Origin: Tanytarsus gracilentus
Lineage: Eukaryota; Arthropoda; Insecta; Diptera; Chironomidae
NCBI GenBank assembly: GCA_038502055.1
Contig: JAXRKN010000039.1
Span: 4,340,001 to 4,404,000, forward strand
Length of the DNA stretch: 64,000 nucleotides
Reading direction: 5' to 3'
The notes under the pieces are model-generated. The model had not been told where the DNA came from, did not search any database, and saw only the letters and a list, made by a program, of their open reading frames with translations. Position 1 is the first letter of the stretch. Each line of letters opens with the position of its first letter. A program made the position numbers and the translations under genes. Shown one piece after another: positions 48,300 to 60,611 of this stretch.

Positions 48300-50343
48300 C
48301 TTATCTCCTAACTTTCGATGTGGTCTGAACAAAATCTCGCGGAAGAATGAGAGAGCTGAGAAGGGAAGTGAAAAGTCAATGGTAACTTCAGTTGCAATTT
48401 TTTATTGCCGCGCTTTTTCGACATGTTCTTATTTAATTTTGAAATGAATTATTGCTTTTTCTCAAGTTTACCTATTCAAATCACTCACCTGCTGGAAACA
48501 ATACACTTTTGGAGGTAAAAACAAGCACCAACTTTAATTACAGACGAGTAAAACAACAAATAAAATTGAACAATTTTGATAACAGACAATTTTAAATTTT
48601 TCGCATCTCTTTCATGTGAAAAGTTTCAAGCCCCTTCAAATAATTAGAAATCGTTAAATTAAGAAAATTATGTTGCAAAAATTGGAGACAAAAAAATAAT
48701 TATATAAAAGAAAATAGAAAATGTGTCGAATGCAACAAGAGCAATTTTCACTTCACAATAAACAATGTACATCTCAATCTTCTGGGCGTGTTACGCAAAA
48801 CACAATTTCTCTCTATCCTTGTAATCATCATGTTCTTGTCAGATCCGGGTCTTTTTGAGGAGGGTTAATCAATTTTTTCCACTACCTGCTCTCGACTCTG
48901 CATTCCCTCTAAAAAATCACTTTTTGGCTCGTGCATTGAACATGATTTTGATAAGATAATCATCATTTTGAGCTATCAAATCTGTAACAGTGTTTCAATT
49001 TACTTTTTTTTTCATGTGAAAGATAAGACTGCACATGACAGTTGCAAAATTAAAAAAATACATGATTTTCTTTTAAATCCAAATTTCTTTCTAATCTCGT
49101 GTGAAATTTTTCATTAAAAATTCTTCAATTAAATATTTTTCGTCAAAAGAATTTTACATGTAAAAAAAAGATTCGCGGAATCAATTTGTCAGAAAAGGGG
49201 GAGGAATTTTTCAATTTAAATCGACTTAACAACCAAAATTGATTTATCAGAATTAAATTGAGTTGTTTAATCTTCGAAAATGGAATTAATTTTAGAGTTT
49301 ACATGTAAAACAAACAACGTTCAGCAGATGAAAATGACTCGACACAATTTTTTATATTTTTCTCTCTGCCTCATTAAAGATCAAATCTGATTTTCCATCA
49401 ACTTATGTTTACACATCGATTATAATGCCATCATTGATAGCATTAACTAAGTCTCTGAAAATTTAATTTTGTCGTCACTTCGTACGCAAGAAGAAAATTT
49501 ATGCGAGAGGGTGAAGTTCATTAGAGAGCGAACGATTTTTATTCCCTACATCATGCACACTGTTGCTGTGTAAAACTGATGCTGAATTCCGTTCAAGGGT
49601 GAAATCATTACGTAAACAATGAAATTTATATTTGATTTTTTGTAAAAGGGGAATTTTTGCCACTGCACGTCCATAAGTCAAGTTTTATGTGATTTTATTT
49701 GTTGCACATGAAAGGAATTACTTTGCGTAATTTCATTAAATTTTTATCCATTTTAATTAAAAGAGTTTAGCTGAAATCTTTGATGAAAATTTAAAAATTT
49801 GTTGAAGAAAATCCAGGAAAAAATTTTATTCGCGAAAGATAAAAAAAATTGCATTTTAATTAATATGAGAAACCCTCGAGTCCGTGATAACTTGGCATTT
49901 CCTGTGAGTCTCACCACTAAATTATGCAAACTTCCGCTTTTCATTCCCTCTCATGATAATGGCTTAACATCCTTCCGCAAGCAATTGAGAACATCGTCAA
50001 CAAAAGTTCACAAGAGAAAAAATATTTCCGTCTCATTATGAACGAATAAAAAATATTTTCATGACTTTTCAGCACGTGGCGATAGAGAAATGTGACATTG
50101 TGGTTGCAGAGATTTTCATAAAAAAGCATAAATCATAGATTGTTTTCCTGTGTAATTAAGAAAGAATAAAATATTGATCGTAAATCATGTTTTGCGATGA
50201 GCATATTTGAGGGTGAATCACGGCCGAGTTAATGATGTTTATCGATAAAATTTCACTTTTGATAAGATAGCGATCACCATGTGTACACATAATTTTTTTG
50301 ATATCAATTAATCCAGTTTGCAATTGTCATTCGGTGACACAAC
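48300..50343. other. Intergenic region between divergent genes
   Basis: Two kilobases between the C2H2 gene (minus) and the membrane-protein gene (plus). AT-rich, no credible gene. It contains one TATCGATA (DRE) at 50240-50247, about 100 bp upstream of the membrane-protein start, so it probably serves that promoter. Confidence 0.5.
50240..50247. promoter_or_regulatory. DRE motif TATCGATA
   Basis: A perfect DREF consensus about 97 bp upstream of the ATG at 50344, where promoter-proximal DREs usually sit in flies. Confidence 0.4.
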
Positions 50344-51039
50344 ATGAAGCTCCCGCGAGTTGATAGATTTTTGTTCTTTTTTCGCCTAGAAATCGGTGGA
50401 TATGCAATTGCTGGATTGAGTATTCTTTTGAGCATCCTCTTCATTACCATCTTTTCGATTTTCATGACACGTATAATTATTTTCTATACTTCCCTCCAAC
50501 CGTCTGATCTGGAATTTTTTCTAATGTTTTTTATAGGTGAGTAACAGAAAATTTAATTTTCTTAAGTTATTTTTCCTTCAAATTTTTTTATAAGTCAGTT
50601 CAGTTGAGAAAATCAAATGTTCACTGTGAAATTTAATAATTATTTTTCAGTTTCATCACTTTTCTACGCCAGCATCGTTATTTACTTTGCGATCGTTTTT
50701 TGTACTGCTGTAATGCTAATTCTTGGAACTGCGCGAGTAAGAAACTTATCTTATCAAAAATTTCCCCTAAATCTTTTTCTCTTTTTAACCTTTTTTTAGC
50801 GTCATTCCAAATTCCTCATTCCTCACCAAGTTATTACGGCAGTGTACATCGTGACCTCATTTATTTTGCTGTTTCAATTCACCATCGCAGCTCTCTTCCC
50901 CGCCATGCTTTCAGCAGTGCTATCAATTTATTTTCTTATCTGCATCAATTCTCTCTACCTTTTACTGAAAGCCGAAGCAATTCGCAAAACTACCAGTCGC
51001 AATGGTGCTGGGGAGTCGATAGACACCACGAACTTCTGA
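50344..51039 (+). CDS. Four-transmembrane insect protein (DUF4728-like)
   Basis: Three exons: 50344-50536, 50651-50736 and 50800-51039, all GT-AG and in frame; 172 residues. The protein is almost wholly hydrophobic and has four predicted membrane helices: about residues 16-43 (IGGYAIAGLSILLSILFIT), 52-78 (spanning the exon 1/2 junction), 79-90 merging into exon 2, and two close helices in exon 3 (AVYIVTSFILLFQFTIA and MLSAVLSIYFLICINSLYLLL). It ends in a short polar cytoplasmic tail. This size, helix layout and short N-terminus before the first helix match the insect DUF4728/tetraspan-type families of small membrane proteins of unknown function. The family name is from general resemblance. 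Helix boundaries are approximate. Confidence 0.75.
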
Positions 51040-51449
51040 TAGTTATTTTTTTTCTCTTTTCGGGAATTGATAATCGACTGTCAATTTAATGAATTTTCTT
51101 TCTATTCAAAACCACCTGCTTGAAATGGTGAATAGTTTTTAGAGACTCTCTTGCGTGAATGATATATCACCAATCAATCCTCAACACACACTCACGTAAG
51201 AATTCAATAATTCCAAGATCAAAAGTCATTAATCATTTTATCTCTTCTGAAAAATGAATTTTTACGATTAACTTTTTTAAAGCATTTATCTCGCTTGTAA
51301 ATATGATGAAAAAATTAATCAAGCATTGTATGATGAGTTGTTGCATATTGAGCACACTTCCTAGAAGGATTCACCTTACAACATAAATATGGATCGATTT
51401 TTTTTATGGAATTTAAATGACTTAGAACGTGGGAGTATTTTTGTAATGT
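51040..51449. other. Convergent intergenic interval
   Basis: It holds the 3' ends of the membrane-protein gene (plus) and RFC1 (minus). Nothing else recognised. Confidence 0.6.
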
Positions 51450-51455
51450 TTTATT
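51450..51455 (-). terminator. RFC1: Polyadenylation signal of RFC1
   Basis: AATAAA on the minus strand, 43 bp after the stop codon at 51498. Confidence 0.55.
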
Positions 51456-51497
51456 TAACAAAAAAATTATGAATAGAAGAATTAATTGATTAAATTT

Positions 51498-54101
51498 TCA
51501 CTTCTTTCCTTTACCTTTCGGAGCCTTGGCTGTTGTCGCCTTGGCAGTTGTCGCCTTCTTAGAGGTTCCAGCTTCACTTTTTTTTGAAGTTCCAGCTTTT
51601 GCTGTATGTTTCTTAACTTTGATCATTGAACTTTTTTCAATCGATTCTTCTTCCTCATCGTCTGACGGCTCAACAGTCTCTCCATTAGCCTCACCAAATT
51701 CATCGTCCGCATCTGCTTTCTTCTTTTTCTTGATATCAGATTGAGCCGAGAAGGAATATGGGGCAACCTCCTTGTTAAATGATCTAGTTAGAGCTGCTTT
51801 GACTTTACTATCGACCTTTTCCCATGGACTCTTAGCAGAACCCCAAGTAGTCAGCTCAAAGAGTGAATCTAAATCTTCACGAAGCAAATGATAAGATTTC
51901 ATGACTTCCAATGCATCACGAACTCCATCCATTCCTTTATCGATTAAAGGCTTGACAATTGCCGCGACAAGAAATTGAGCGTAATCAAGACGAATAGACA
52001 TACGAGATCCTGAAGTGGCAACTCTTGTGTGATCATGAATTTCCTGAGCTAGACGCTTACGCTTGTTTGTATTCGAATTTTTGCCGAGCCATGCTGGAAA
52101 CGTGACGGGCGTTGTAAAATTTCCTTCCATATACTCGCCGGGCATTACTGAACTGAATACAGCTTGTGAGGGTAGCAAAGACCATGCTTGATTCGAGCGA
52201 ATTTTGCGATCAATATTATCTCCAGTTGAAAGTGCATCTGCTGTCTTGGCAATTCTCTCAAGAACCTCAACTTTTCCTCCTTTTGGCTTCACTCGCAAAT
52301 AATTTTCTTGAACAAAGAGCGGTGCAATGCTGTAGTCGTAGAAGAAGAGATCACTTTTATCATTGAAAGACATCGTTTTGTGATCTTCGGCTGAGAAAAC
52401 CTTACGAATGACATCCCATGGACCCTATTAAAATAGTTATTTAATTCGAATATTTTTAAAATTTCCAATTAAATTAACTCACGATTTTAACATCCTTTTC
52501 ACAAATTTGTGCAGTTCTCTTTGCCTTATCAGTTCCAATTTTTTTATCCTTTGTCGCACTATAAAGAGCGAGATGATTTAAAGTTTGTCTAACATCGTTG
52601 CCAGTTCCACTGATGATTGCATCGACAGCGCCAGGTTCTACCTTAATGCCTTCCTTGAAGCAGACACTCATCATGGCACTTCTCATTTGATTAATTGACG
52701 GCTTGAAGAACTTCAAGTCGTAGCAGTGGTTTGAAAGTGAACGCATTTTTGGATTTGCTCGATCATTACACATACAAATGACGGGAATGTGAGATTCTTT
52801 AATAAGCTGAATGAGTTCAGCAATGCCACCTCGATCTTCATTGCCAGCCATACCGTCAACTTCGTCCATTATTAGGACGTGCCGCTTTGAAGTTCCTTTC
52901 GCCTCGCCACTAGCATATCCATGTAGCGATTGATTCGTAAGAAGTTGCTGCACTTCTTCCTTTAATGCTCGTTTACTTCGAGTGTCCGATGCATTAAATT
53001 CGACAACATCAAAGCATAACTCATTGCAAACGAGATGAGCTGTGGTAGTTTTACCGATTCCAGGTTGGCCACTAAGCAGTGCAGCTTTAAATGAACTTCC
53101 ATCGTCGTTTTTCGCATAAGGATTGTGCTTGGCAACTTTCTTCTTGGGATCTCCATGATTTTTATGCCAGTGAAGAAGCCAATTCTGCAGCTTATTAGCA
53201 TTACTTCCAGCACCTTGCTGTCCAATGATCTCCTTTACAGTCTTTGGTTTATACTTATCGACGAATGAGAGCGTGTTGACGTCGACTTGCTGAATGTCTC
53301 GCTTGATAGGTGTCATGGGCTTAATGGGAACTTGAACCTTCGATGATGACGTTGTATCTTTTGATACCTCTTTAGGTTTTGATGATTTTACAGTTGTTTG
53401 CCATTCGCTTGACGTGTCCTTGAGTTTTGCGGCTGATTTAGTTGACTCTTTTGATGCCTTTTTAGGACTTTCCTTAGGCTTAACTGGAGATTCAACTTGC
53501 TGCACTTCCTTTTTCGGACTCTCTTTACTCTTACTGGATGTCTTGTCGCTTGATTGTGAAACCTTTTTTGGACTTAATTGTTTGCTCTTAACTGGCGATG
53601 ATTTCTTTTTTTCAGGTGACTTAGGATGTTCATTTTTTTTCTTTGGACTCTTCTCGGTCTTTTGATGCCCATTTGATTTAACAGGAGGAGTGTCAATAAC
53701 CATCTCTTGATCATTAGGAGGCGATAGCTTTACCTCTTTGTGACGGTCAACGCGCTTCACAGGACCTCCAAAGAGATTCTTCAGATCCTTAGCATCAATT
53801 TCCTTTCGCTTAACTTCTTCCTTCCTTGCTGGCTTTTTTGATTTAGATTTCTCCTCATCAGAAGAATCTTCAATGACACGCTTCTTCGGCTTCTTTTTAA
53901 TGCTTTTCTCTTCCTCACTTCCATCACTAATGCTCATCGCTGCCCGTTTATTTGGAATTAAATTTTCCGGCTCATTTGAAGGCTTTCGTTTCTTAGAACT
54001 GTCAACTTTAAAGAACGCACGAATATCCTAAGGTGATAAAGTGAATCATTAACTAACATTTGAGCATTTAATTGAATTAAATTAATACTTACTCGCGACA
54101 T
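51498..54101 (-). CDS. RFC1: Replication factor C large subunit (RFC1/Gnf1), without BRCT domain
   Basis: Three exons on the minus strand: 54101-54093 (MSR only), 54027-52483 and 52424-51498; 826 residues. RFC1 is the large subunit of the clamp loader that opens PCNA onto primed DNA. N-terminus MSRDIRAFFKV matches the family's PCNA-binding DIRxFF start. Residues about 35-245 are low-complexity Lys/Ser/Pro sequence with many SPKK-type motifs. The AAA+ module starts at about 252 (FVDKYKPKTVKEIIGQQG), Walker A GQPGIGKTT at 323-331, Walker B VLIMDEVDG at about 387. The C-terminal RFC1-specific domain begins at LFFYDYSIAPLFVQENYL, and the tail is Lys-rich (KAPKGKGKK), nuclear-localising in type. 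The BRCT domain normally between the N-terminal motif and the AAA+ part is missing, and exon 2 is uninterrupted so it cannot be hidden. Mps1 lies just upstream, same strand. Confidence 0.95.
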
Positions 54102-54232
54102 AATTAATACAAAATAGTTTCCACAGAAAAAAATTGCGCGATTTCAATGATTATTGATGATGATTGTTTCAATTTGAAAATTTAAAGTCCGTTATTTTTA
54201 AAAACAAGCTCTTTTAGATTTAAAAAATTATC

Positions 54233-54238
54233 TTTATT
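54233..54238 (-). terminator. Mps1: Polyadenylation signal of Mps1
   Basis: AATAAA on the minus strand, about 40 bp after the stop and 132 bp before the RFC1 start codon. Confidence 0.55.
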
Positions 54239-54276
54239 AAAAAATTAACTGCAAATACTTGTGTAATTTCTAACTG

Positions 54277-56126
54277 TTAATTAGAGTGACTTACAATTGG
54301 AATAACCATATCAAATGGACACGTCAATAGCTCAGCAACTGATGGCCGCTGCTTTGGGTGATAAATAAGACATTTCTTGAGCATGTCAAGCAGGAGAGGT
54401 GGATAGAAATTTGGGAGCTGGGGATAGTCGATGACGGTTTTTGGGCTTGTTATAGCTGCGATTTTCTGTGCCAGTGTCTTAATATGAGAGAATGGAGTCT
54501 TCTTGTAGAGGAGAAGATATAATATACATCCAAGCGACCAAACATCAGAACGTGTTGAAAGTCGAATTCGTGGCTGATTTTGATCACGTGCAGGACTGTC
54601 TCCCGTAGATGTATCAATGAGTGCTTCTGGAGAGATGTAATTGAAAGTTCCAGCTTGTGAAAATTTAATGATTGAAGTCGAGTCAATAGCAATATTCGAT
54701 GCAATGCCAAAATCAATGAGCTTGAGTCGTCCGTTAACGAATAGAAAATTAGCTGGTTTTAGATCAGAGTGAATTACGCCCTTTTCGTGAATATAATTGA
54801 CGGCTTGTAGCATCTCATACCAGTACTTCATGAGCGTGTAGAGAGGGAGGTGTGATGTGAAGCCTTGCAATATTCGATGCAAATCGGACTCTCCTTTCTC
54901 CATTACCATATAAAGAACTTTTTTCTCATGCAGATGGCAGTGATCGAAAAGCTCAACCACGTTAATATTTCGCTGCAATCTTACGAGTAATTTAGTCTCG
55001 TTCAAATAGCCCTCAACCATCTGATCGTCACCATCCAAATTTACCACTTTAATAGCAACTTCTCTCTCCAACTTTCGACTTTTTGCCAAAAACACAAGGC
55101 TTGATCCACCCGAGCCAATTTTCTTATCAATCACATATTCGATATTATTTATCATCAAGATATTACTCGGAACCTCTTTCAATGGCGATAGCTTTCGGGT
55201 TATGGTTCCAATTGGCGTAGATTGACTCTTAAGTGAACTAGCAATTGGAGTTGTGAATAGAACTTTTGGCTTCTTAGTCGCCTCACTTTTGTCATTGGAT
55301 GAAAATGATTGAGCATTTCTCATAGCTGTGAAAGGACGTGTCGATGGAGTGACAAACTGAAAGTCTTGACCGCTCTTAAGAGGCGTCTCTTTTGGCTCAT
55401 CCGTAAAGCTCTTAAACGAAGAGAGTGGTGGTCGAGTATCGGTGAATGGTTTTCGAAGAGGTGGAAATTCTTTTGCCTCATTTTTCGGTTGTGGCTCTTC
55501 TTCTCTCTTTTGAGTGCACTGACTTATTGGAGCAGCTGCTGTCTTACTGATGTCGCTGAATAGTTGAGTGCGAGATTTTGTCAGCGGCCGATATGAAAGT
55601 TTATCCTCTGATGCAAAAGCATTTGTTTCCGAAGAGTCTAGCTTGATGTTGCTGACCCTCGATAAGAATCCACTATCATCAGGCTGTGTTGACTTTTGTG
55701 AGTTTATTTCATTTTGGTCGTTTTCACTCTTCAATGTGAATGGTACTTTTGTGCTTGGTGTTTTAAGCAAATCCGGATCTTTTGAAGGACTAAACACAAA
55801 AGAATCGTCGAGGATCGCACAATTGAGACTAAAAAGGTTGAAAACTAAAATTCATCCAACTGGATCTCGAAATTTACACTTACTTATCATTTTTCTCACT
55901 ATTTTCATCCGAATCGGAAGCGTTGAGATCCAATTCAGCCGTTCTTCGAGGTAAAATTGTCATGCTATAACTTTTTTTTTGAATTTTTGTTTTAATTTAG
56001 AGCAAAAAAATTTAATAACTTTAATTACCTCTTGGGAGCTTTCTTCGTTGGACGCTTATCGGGCGTATCAAGATCGGAATCTATTGATGTAAACTCTTTA
56101 ACTCGTTTCGGACGAAGTTTTGACAT
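54277..56126 (-). CDS. Mps1: Mps1/TTK dual-specificity spindle-checkpoint kinase
   Basis: Three exons on the minus strand: 56126-56029, 55964-55884 and 55828-54277; 576 residues. Mps1 (fly altered disjunction) acts at kinetochores, phosphorylating checkpoint scaffold proteins to delay anaphase. N-terminal 285 residues are polar, rich in Ser/Thr/Pro, with repeated PFT/RPFT motifs (PLRKPFTD, STRPFTAMR) and acidic-basic patches. Kinase domain follows: glycine loop IGSGGSS at 297-302, catalytic Lys K320 in VAIKVV, catalytic loop HSDLKPAN at 413-420 (the Ser in place of Arg is typical of Mps1), DFGIA at 432, then an activation segment with SQAGTFNYISPEAL. No TPR region is recognisable. The frame ends in VIPIVSHSN; a GTAAGT inside the last codons also allows a 46 bp intron ending the protein in VIPILIF. 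Confidence 0.93.
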
Positions 56127-56498
56127 TTTTAAGCACAATAAAATAAAAATAAATCTTTTGTACGTTAGAGTAGTTTGAAAAATTTAAGAACACAGGGTTG
56201 GCGAAAGCAAAAAATTTAATAATTATTTTTGCAGCAGTTTTGCATTTAATTTGAACAAACTGAAGTGGATCAATGTTTATTATATACTAAAATAATTAAA
56301 ACTATAAACTTTATTCAAAATATTACCTAAAAATTAAAAAGTTTCATGTAAACATTTGCATCTTTTACCCTCCCCTTGTTATTTTTTAACTTAGCGAGTT
56401 TGCCATTCGAATCTTGTTAAATCTCTGAGAAAAAATTCTCAATTCTAGATTTCTTTCAATTTTTTTCTGAATTACCCCTAAAGAAATCACACAACAAC
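56127..56498. promoter_or_regulatory. Bidirectional promoter interval between Mps1 and Nab2
   Basis: 372 bp separates the divergent start codons. It must contain both promoters and 5' UTRs. No TATA box or DRE is evident. Confidence 0.5.
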
Positions 56499-59375
56499 AT
56501 GGATTCATTGGGCGAAGTCGGAAAGAAGATGCGGGTAAGCAAAATGCACTAAAATTACATAAATTTCACACTTAATTCGAGAATTTAAATCGATTTTCGC
56601 TTTTCTTATTTTCTCTTCCATTTTTTTCGACGAATTTTTTTCTTGTAGTCTGCGATTAAGGCTAAACTTGTGGAATTGGGAAATGCAAGTCAATCGGGAT
56701 ACATCGATGACGAGCTTCCCGACTATGTCATGATTATGGTCGCAAATAAGCGCAGTAAACAACAAATGTTGACAGATTTGAATCTATTTCTCGGATCTAA
56801 TACAGGTAAACATCAGATTTTAAACTTTTACTTCAAATTAACGACACATAATTAACTTTTTAGAGAGTTTTGTAACATGGCTCCATCAGGTGCTTCAGAA
56901 GCTGCAAGAAGTAACACTGCCTAGTAGCTGTAAGTGTATGAAAACAATTTGTTTAGTTCAAATTTTTATAATCGTTATCACTTCCAGTGACATCTAAGGC
57001 TAAAAATAAGGCCGACGGTGGAAAGAAAGATAAGAAAAAGGATAAGAAGAAAGGCGGTAAAGAGCAATCGATAACGGATGTAATTGCCGCTGAGCTGATG
57101 GAGAAGGCGAAAAGACTTGATACGATAGCAATAAAGAAAGAGGAACCAAGTGGAACTCCCTCGCCTCCACCAGCACCTCAAATTAGCAATGATATGTCTC
57201 CTCGAACGCCGACACCGCCTCGCATTTCAGCAGCAAACAATGAGCGCGACGAAGACGACTTTGATATTCCAACAATTAGTGAAATCTCAACTTCGGCAAG
57301 TAATCACCAATTGCACACTAAGGAATTGGCACAGCTTGCAGAGTTGCAGAATAGAATTATTGAGACTAACAAACAATTTCATACAAACCAGCATGAAGAT
57401 GTAGATATGGACGATGAAAACACTCAAAAGATCCCATCGTCAAAACCAAGCATCGCGTCGCGTTTGGGCGTGAAACCGACTGAAAATTCAAAGCCCTCAA
57501 ATATTATCAAGCTCTCGACGATTCGTAAGGCAGAAAATGAATTTGCCACATCGACTCTAAAGAAATTCGTCGAGCGACAGAAGGAGGACAATGATCGAAG
57601 GGATACGCGTAAAAGTGTTCGAGAACGCATCGAATATAAAGATCCGAGAAGTAATCGTTTTCGTCGATCACGATCAAACTCACGAGATAGAAATCGTCGT
57701 TCGAAGAAACGTAACTCGCGATCACGCAGCCCAATTGAGAGAAGGTAAGATTTATATTTTATTTCTAAGGCATCAGCGTAAATTTTTAATTTTAGCAATG
57801 AGCGAAAGGGAAGAATTAGCATTCGCGATAGAATTGGTGCGCACCCGCGTTTAAATTCAAACAGCAAACGAAGCAGATCTCCTGAAAATTTTAAGACAAA
57901 AGGAAAGCAGAGACCAGCACTCAATAGTGTCGTACAACATCCAAATCCAGGAAGAAGTCTGCTTCTTCGAGCAGTTGCTGAGGCTCAAAAATCAACTTCC
58001 CAAGCGGCGTTCTCAAGTGAATTGAAAAAGAGTCAACATGAGAGAATTACAGTGAGATTTTCAAATCGTGAAAGAAATTCTCGAAATGAAGAAGAATATG
58101 TTCCGGAAGCAGTGTCTGCACGTTCCGAATCTGAGGCTGAATATCATCCGACAACACATAGAAAAGACATTGACGACGATGATGAAAATGTGGTTTATCT
58201 TAACAATAACGATGTCGATTTAGATGATCTTGAGGTGGATACTGAGACGCAACAAATTCAACAACAGCAACAAGCATTGCCTAGTGTAAGTCCTACATTT
58301 ATCGTTTCACTCGACGGTGTCCCACGAGCTCAATTCGATGAGAATTCAAAGTCATCCAAATCTCCAACGCCGCCACCAGTTATTAAGCGAAATAAACGTA
58401 AGTCACTCAGAGAACGCATTGGTGTTCGTCCTATTGAGCAATTGATGCCCCTCAACAACAACAATAATCACACCGAGGAACAGCGTCAGCTACTAAAACG
58501 ACCACACACTGAAGACGAAGAAGAAGAGAGTGAATCACAACGTGCTTACAACAAAGTCAAACGTACTCGCGTTTCGCCAATAACTTTTGATCTAACCGAC
58601 GAAGAGAATGAGGATGGGAAGTCTCGCGGCAGTTCATGCGATCGCTCACTCAAGAAAACTCCGACAAAGGATAAAAATAGTAGTCACGAGAGTCGTGAAA
58701 ATGGTGAGGAACATACGAAACGCATTCGACTGGAGCCATCCAGGAGCTTCGATCATGTGCCCGCATGTAAGAAGCGAAAGCGAAACTTTTGCTTACTTTA
58801 TAATCATTTCCTTTTTTCTTTAACATTTCAGTGCTCAGCTCGGTCGTTGTTCCTGCAGCGGAAACTGCAAAGCCAATAATAAAGTCTAAGGAGCGCTGCA
58901 AATTTTATCCATCGTGTGTAAATACTAGTTGCACGTTCCATCATCCGTCACTTCCTTGTAAGATCTTTCCGATCTGTAAATTCGGCGATTCATGCATTTA
59001 CACACATCCACTGTGCAGATTTGATACCACATGTAATCGAATCAATTGCAATTTTACTCATACGCCGATCATTGCTCAGAAGATACCGAATGTTGGTGAG
59101 TTTCTTCTTAAACAGAATTAAAGGAATTAAATTAACTGAAAAAATTTATTTTAGCATCATCAATAGTTCCTGTTCAAAACTACAAATCGATTCAAATCAC
59201 ACCGACTACGACAATTTGTAAATATTTTCCAAAATGTAACAACACAAACTGCAGCTTTATTCATCCGAAAATCTGCCGGTTTGGCAAGACGTGCTTGAAT
59301 AAGTTTGACTGTAACTTTTATCATCCTGAAATGTCGAGCAAGAGCAAATTCAAATGGGTGTCACCGCTTTCATAA
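56499..59375 (+). CDS. Nab2: ZC3H14/Nab2 nuclear poly(A)-binding protein with five CCCH fingers
   Basis: Seven exons: 56499-56534, 56649-56805, 56864-56929, 56988-57744, 57796-58766, 58832-59095, 59155-59375; 823 residues, all junctions in frame. Nab2/ZC3H14 binds poly(A) RNA in the nucleus and limits tail length and RNA export. The N-terminal PWI-like domain (residues about 1-85) contains YIDDELPDYVMIMVANK and WLHQVLQKL, the hallmark of this family. A Lys-rich linker follows, then Arg/Ser-rich sequence of the middle part (RRSRSNSRDRNRRSKKR) and acidic patches. Five tandem CCCH fingers occupy about 685-810: CKFYPSC..C...H, CKIFPIC..C...H, CRFDTTC..C...H, CKYFPKC..C...H and CRFGKTC..C...H. Four copies of an R-E/D-R-I/L-G-like motif lie between. 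Divergent from Mps1. Confidence 0.93.
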
Positions 59376-59494
59376 GAGAGTTAATAATGCTAGAATTTCC
59401 CTAGAGTAGAAAGACACTAACAAATTAATTTGTAATGTCGCACATATAGTGTGGTACTTCTTGATTTCACTTTTATCCCTTTATAAACTTACGA

Positions 59495-59500
59495 AATAAA
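59495..59500 (+). terminator. Nab2: Polyadenylation signal of Nab2
   Basis: AATAAA 120 bp after the stop codon, before the repeat element begins. Confidence 0.5.
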
Positions 59501-60611
59501 TAATGCAGGATATAGGATTCATTTTGAACTAAAGAATTATCATGAACTTGTAATAATGATCATAAAATGATTTTATGTATAAACTAAAAAGGATTTTTCA
59601 CCTCTCTCACAGAAATTGTGGCTTTAAAATAATTTTTTCAAATGATTAAAAATGTTTTTTTGAAATTTAAATTTTAATCATTCTTTTTTAGTGTAACCCA
59701 CGAAGTGGTGTAACACTTATATGCGCCTATTTCCGTCCGTCCTCTGTCCGTCCGCTGTTCCATCGAGTCTCGGCTCCTGGTGCTAGGCTTCTGTTTTGAA
59801 ATGGTGGTCTATGAATTTAGATTCGGCATTTTAGGAATTAGGAGGGTCATGACCACAGGTCGTGCCATGGACGGCCCTAAATGCCTTTTTTCACAAAATT
59901 TCCAGTTATATGGCTTCATGTATGTCGTTGAACTCGTATTTGTATCAGGAATCGAAAGGCATTGATGATATTTGAGGAATGTCTATCATGGCCATCCAAG
60001 AGTGCCACCAATGTCCATCACGGCCGGCCAGTAGTGCCCCTAATGTCCATTTTTTAGTGTAACCCACGAAGTGGTGTAACACTTATATGCGCCTATTTCC
60101 GTCCGTCCGTCCGTCCGTCCGTCTGTTCCATCGAGATCTCGGCTCCTGAGATAGCTAGAGACTTCTAGTTTTCGCCAAATGGTAGGTCTATGAATTTAGA
60201 TTCGGATTTTAGGAATTAGGAGGGTCATGACCACAGGTCGTGCCATGGACGGCCCTAAATGCCTTTTTCACAAAATTTCCTGTTATATGGCTTCATGTAT
60301 GTCGTTGACTCGTTTTGTATCAGGAATCGAAAGGCATTGATGATATTTGAGGAATGTCTATCATGGCCATCCAAGAGTGCCACCAATGTCCATCACGGCC
60401 GGCCAGTAGTGCCCCTAATGTCCATTTTTTAAAAGTATGGCTTCATGTACCTCGTTGAACTCGTAATTGATAGGAATTGATTGATTGATGATTTTGAAGA
60501 ATGCGTCACGGCGGCCAGGAGTGTCCAAGGAATGCCTCTATGTCATTTTTTAGAAGTATGGCTTCATGTACCTCATTGACTCGTAATTTGACAGGTCGAT
60601 TGGCATGGATC

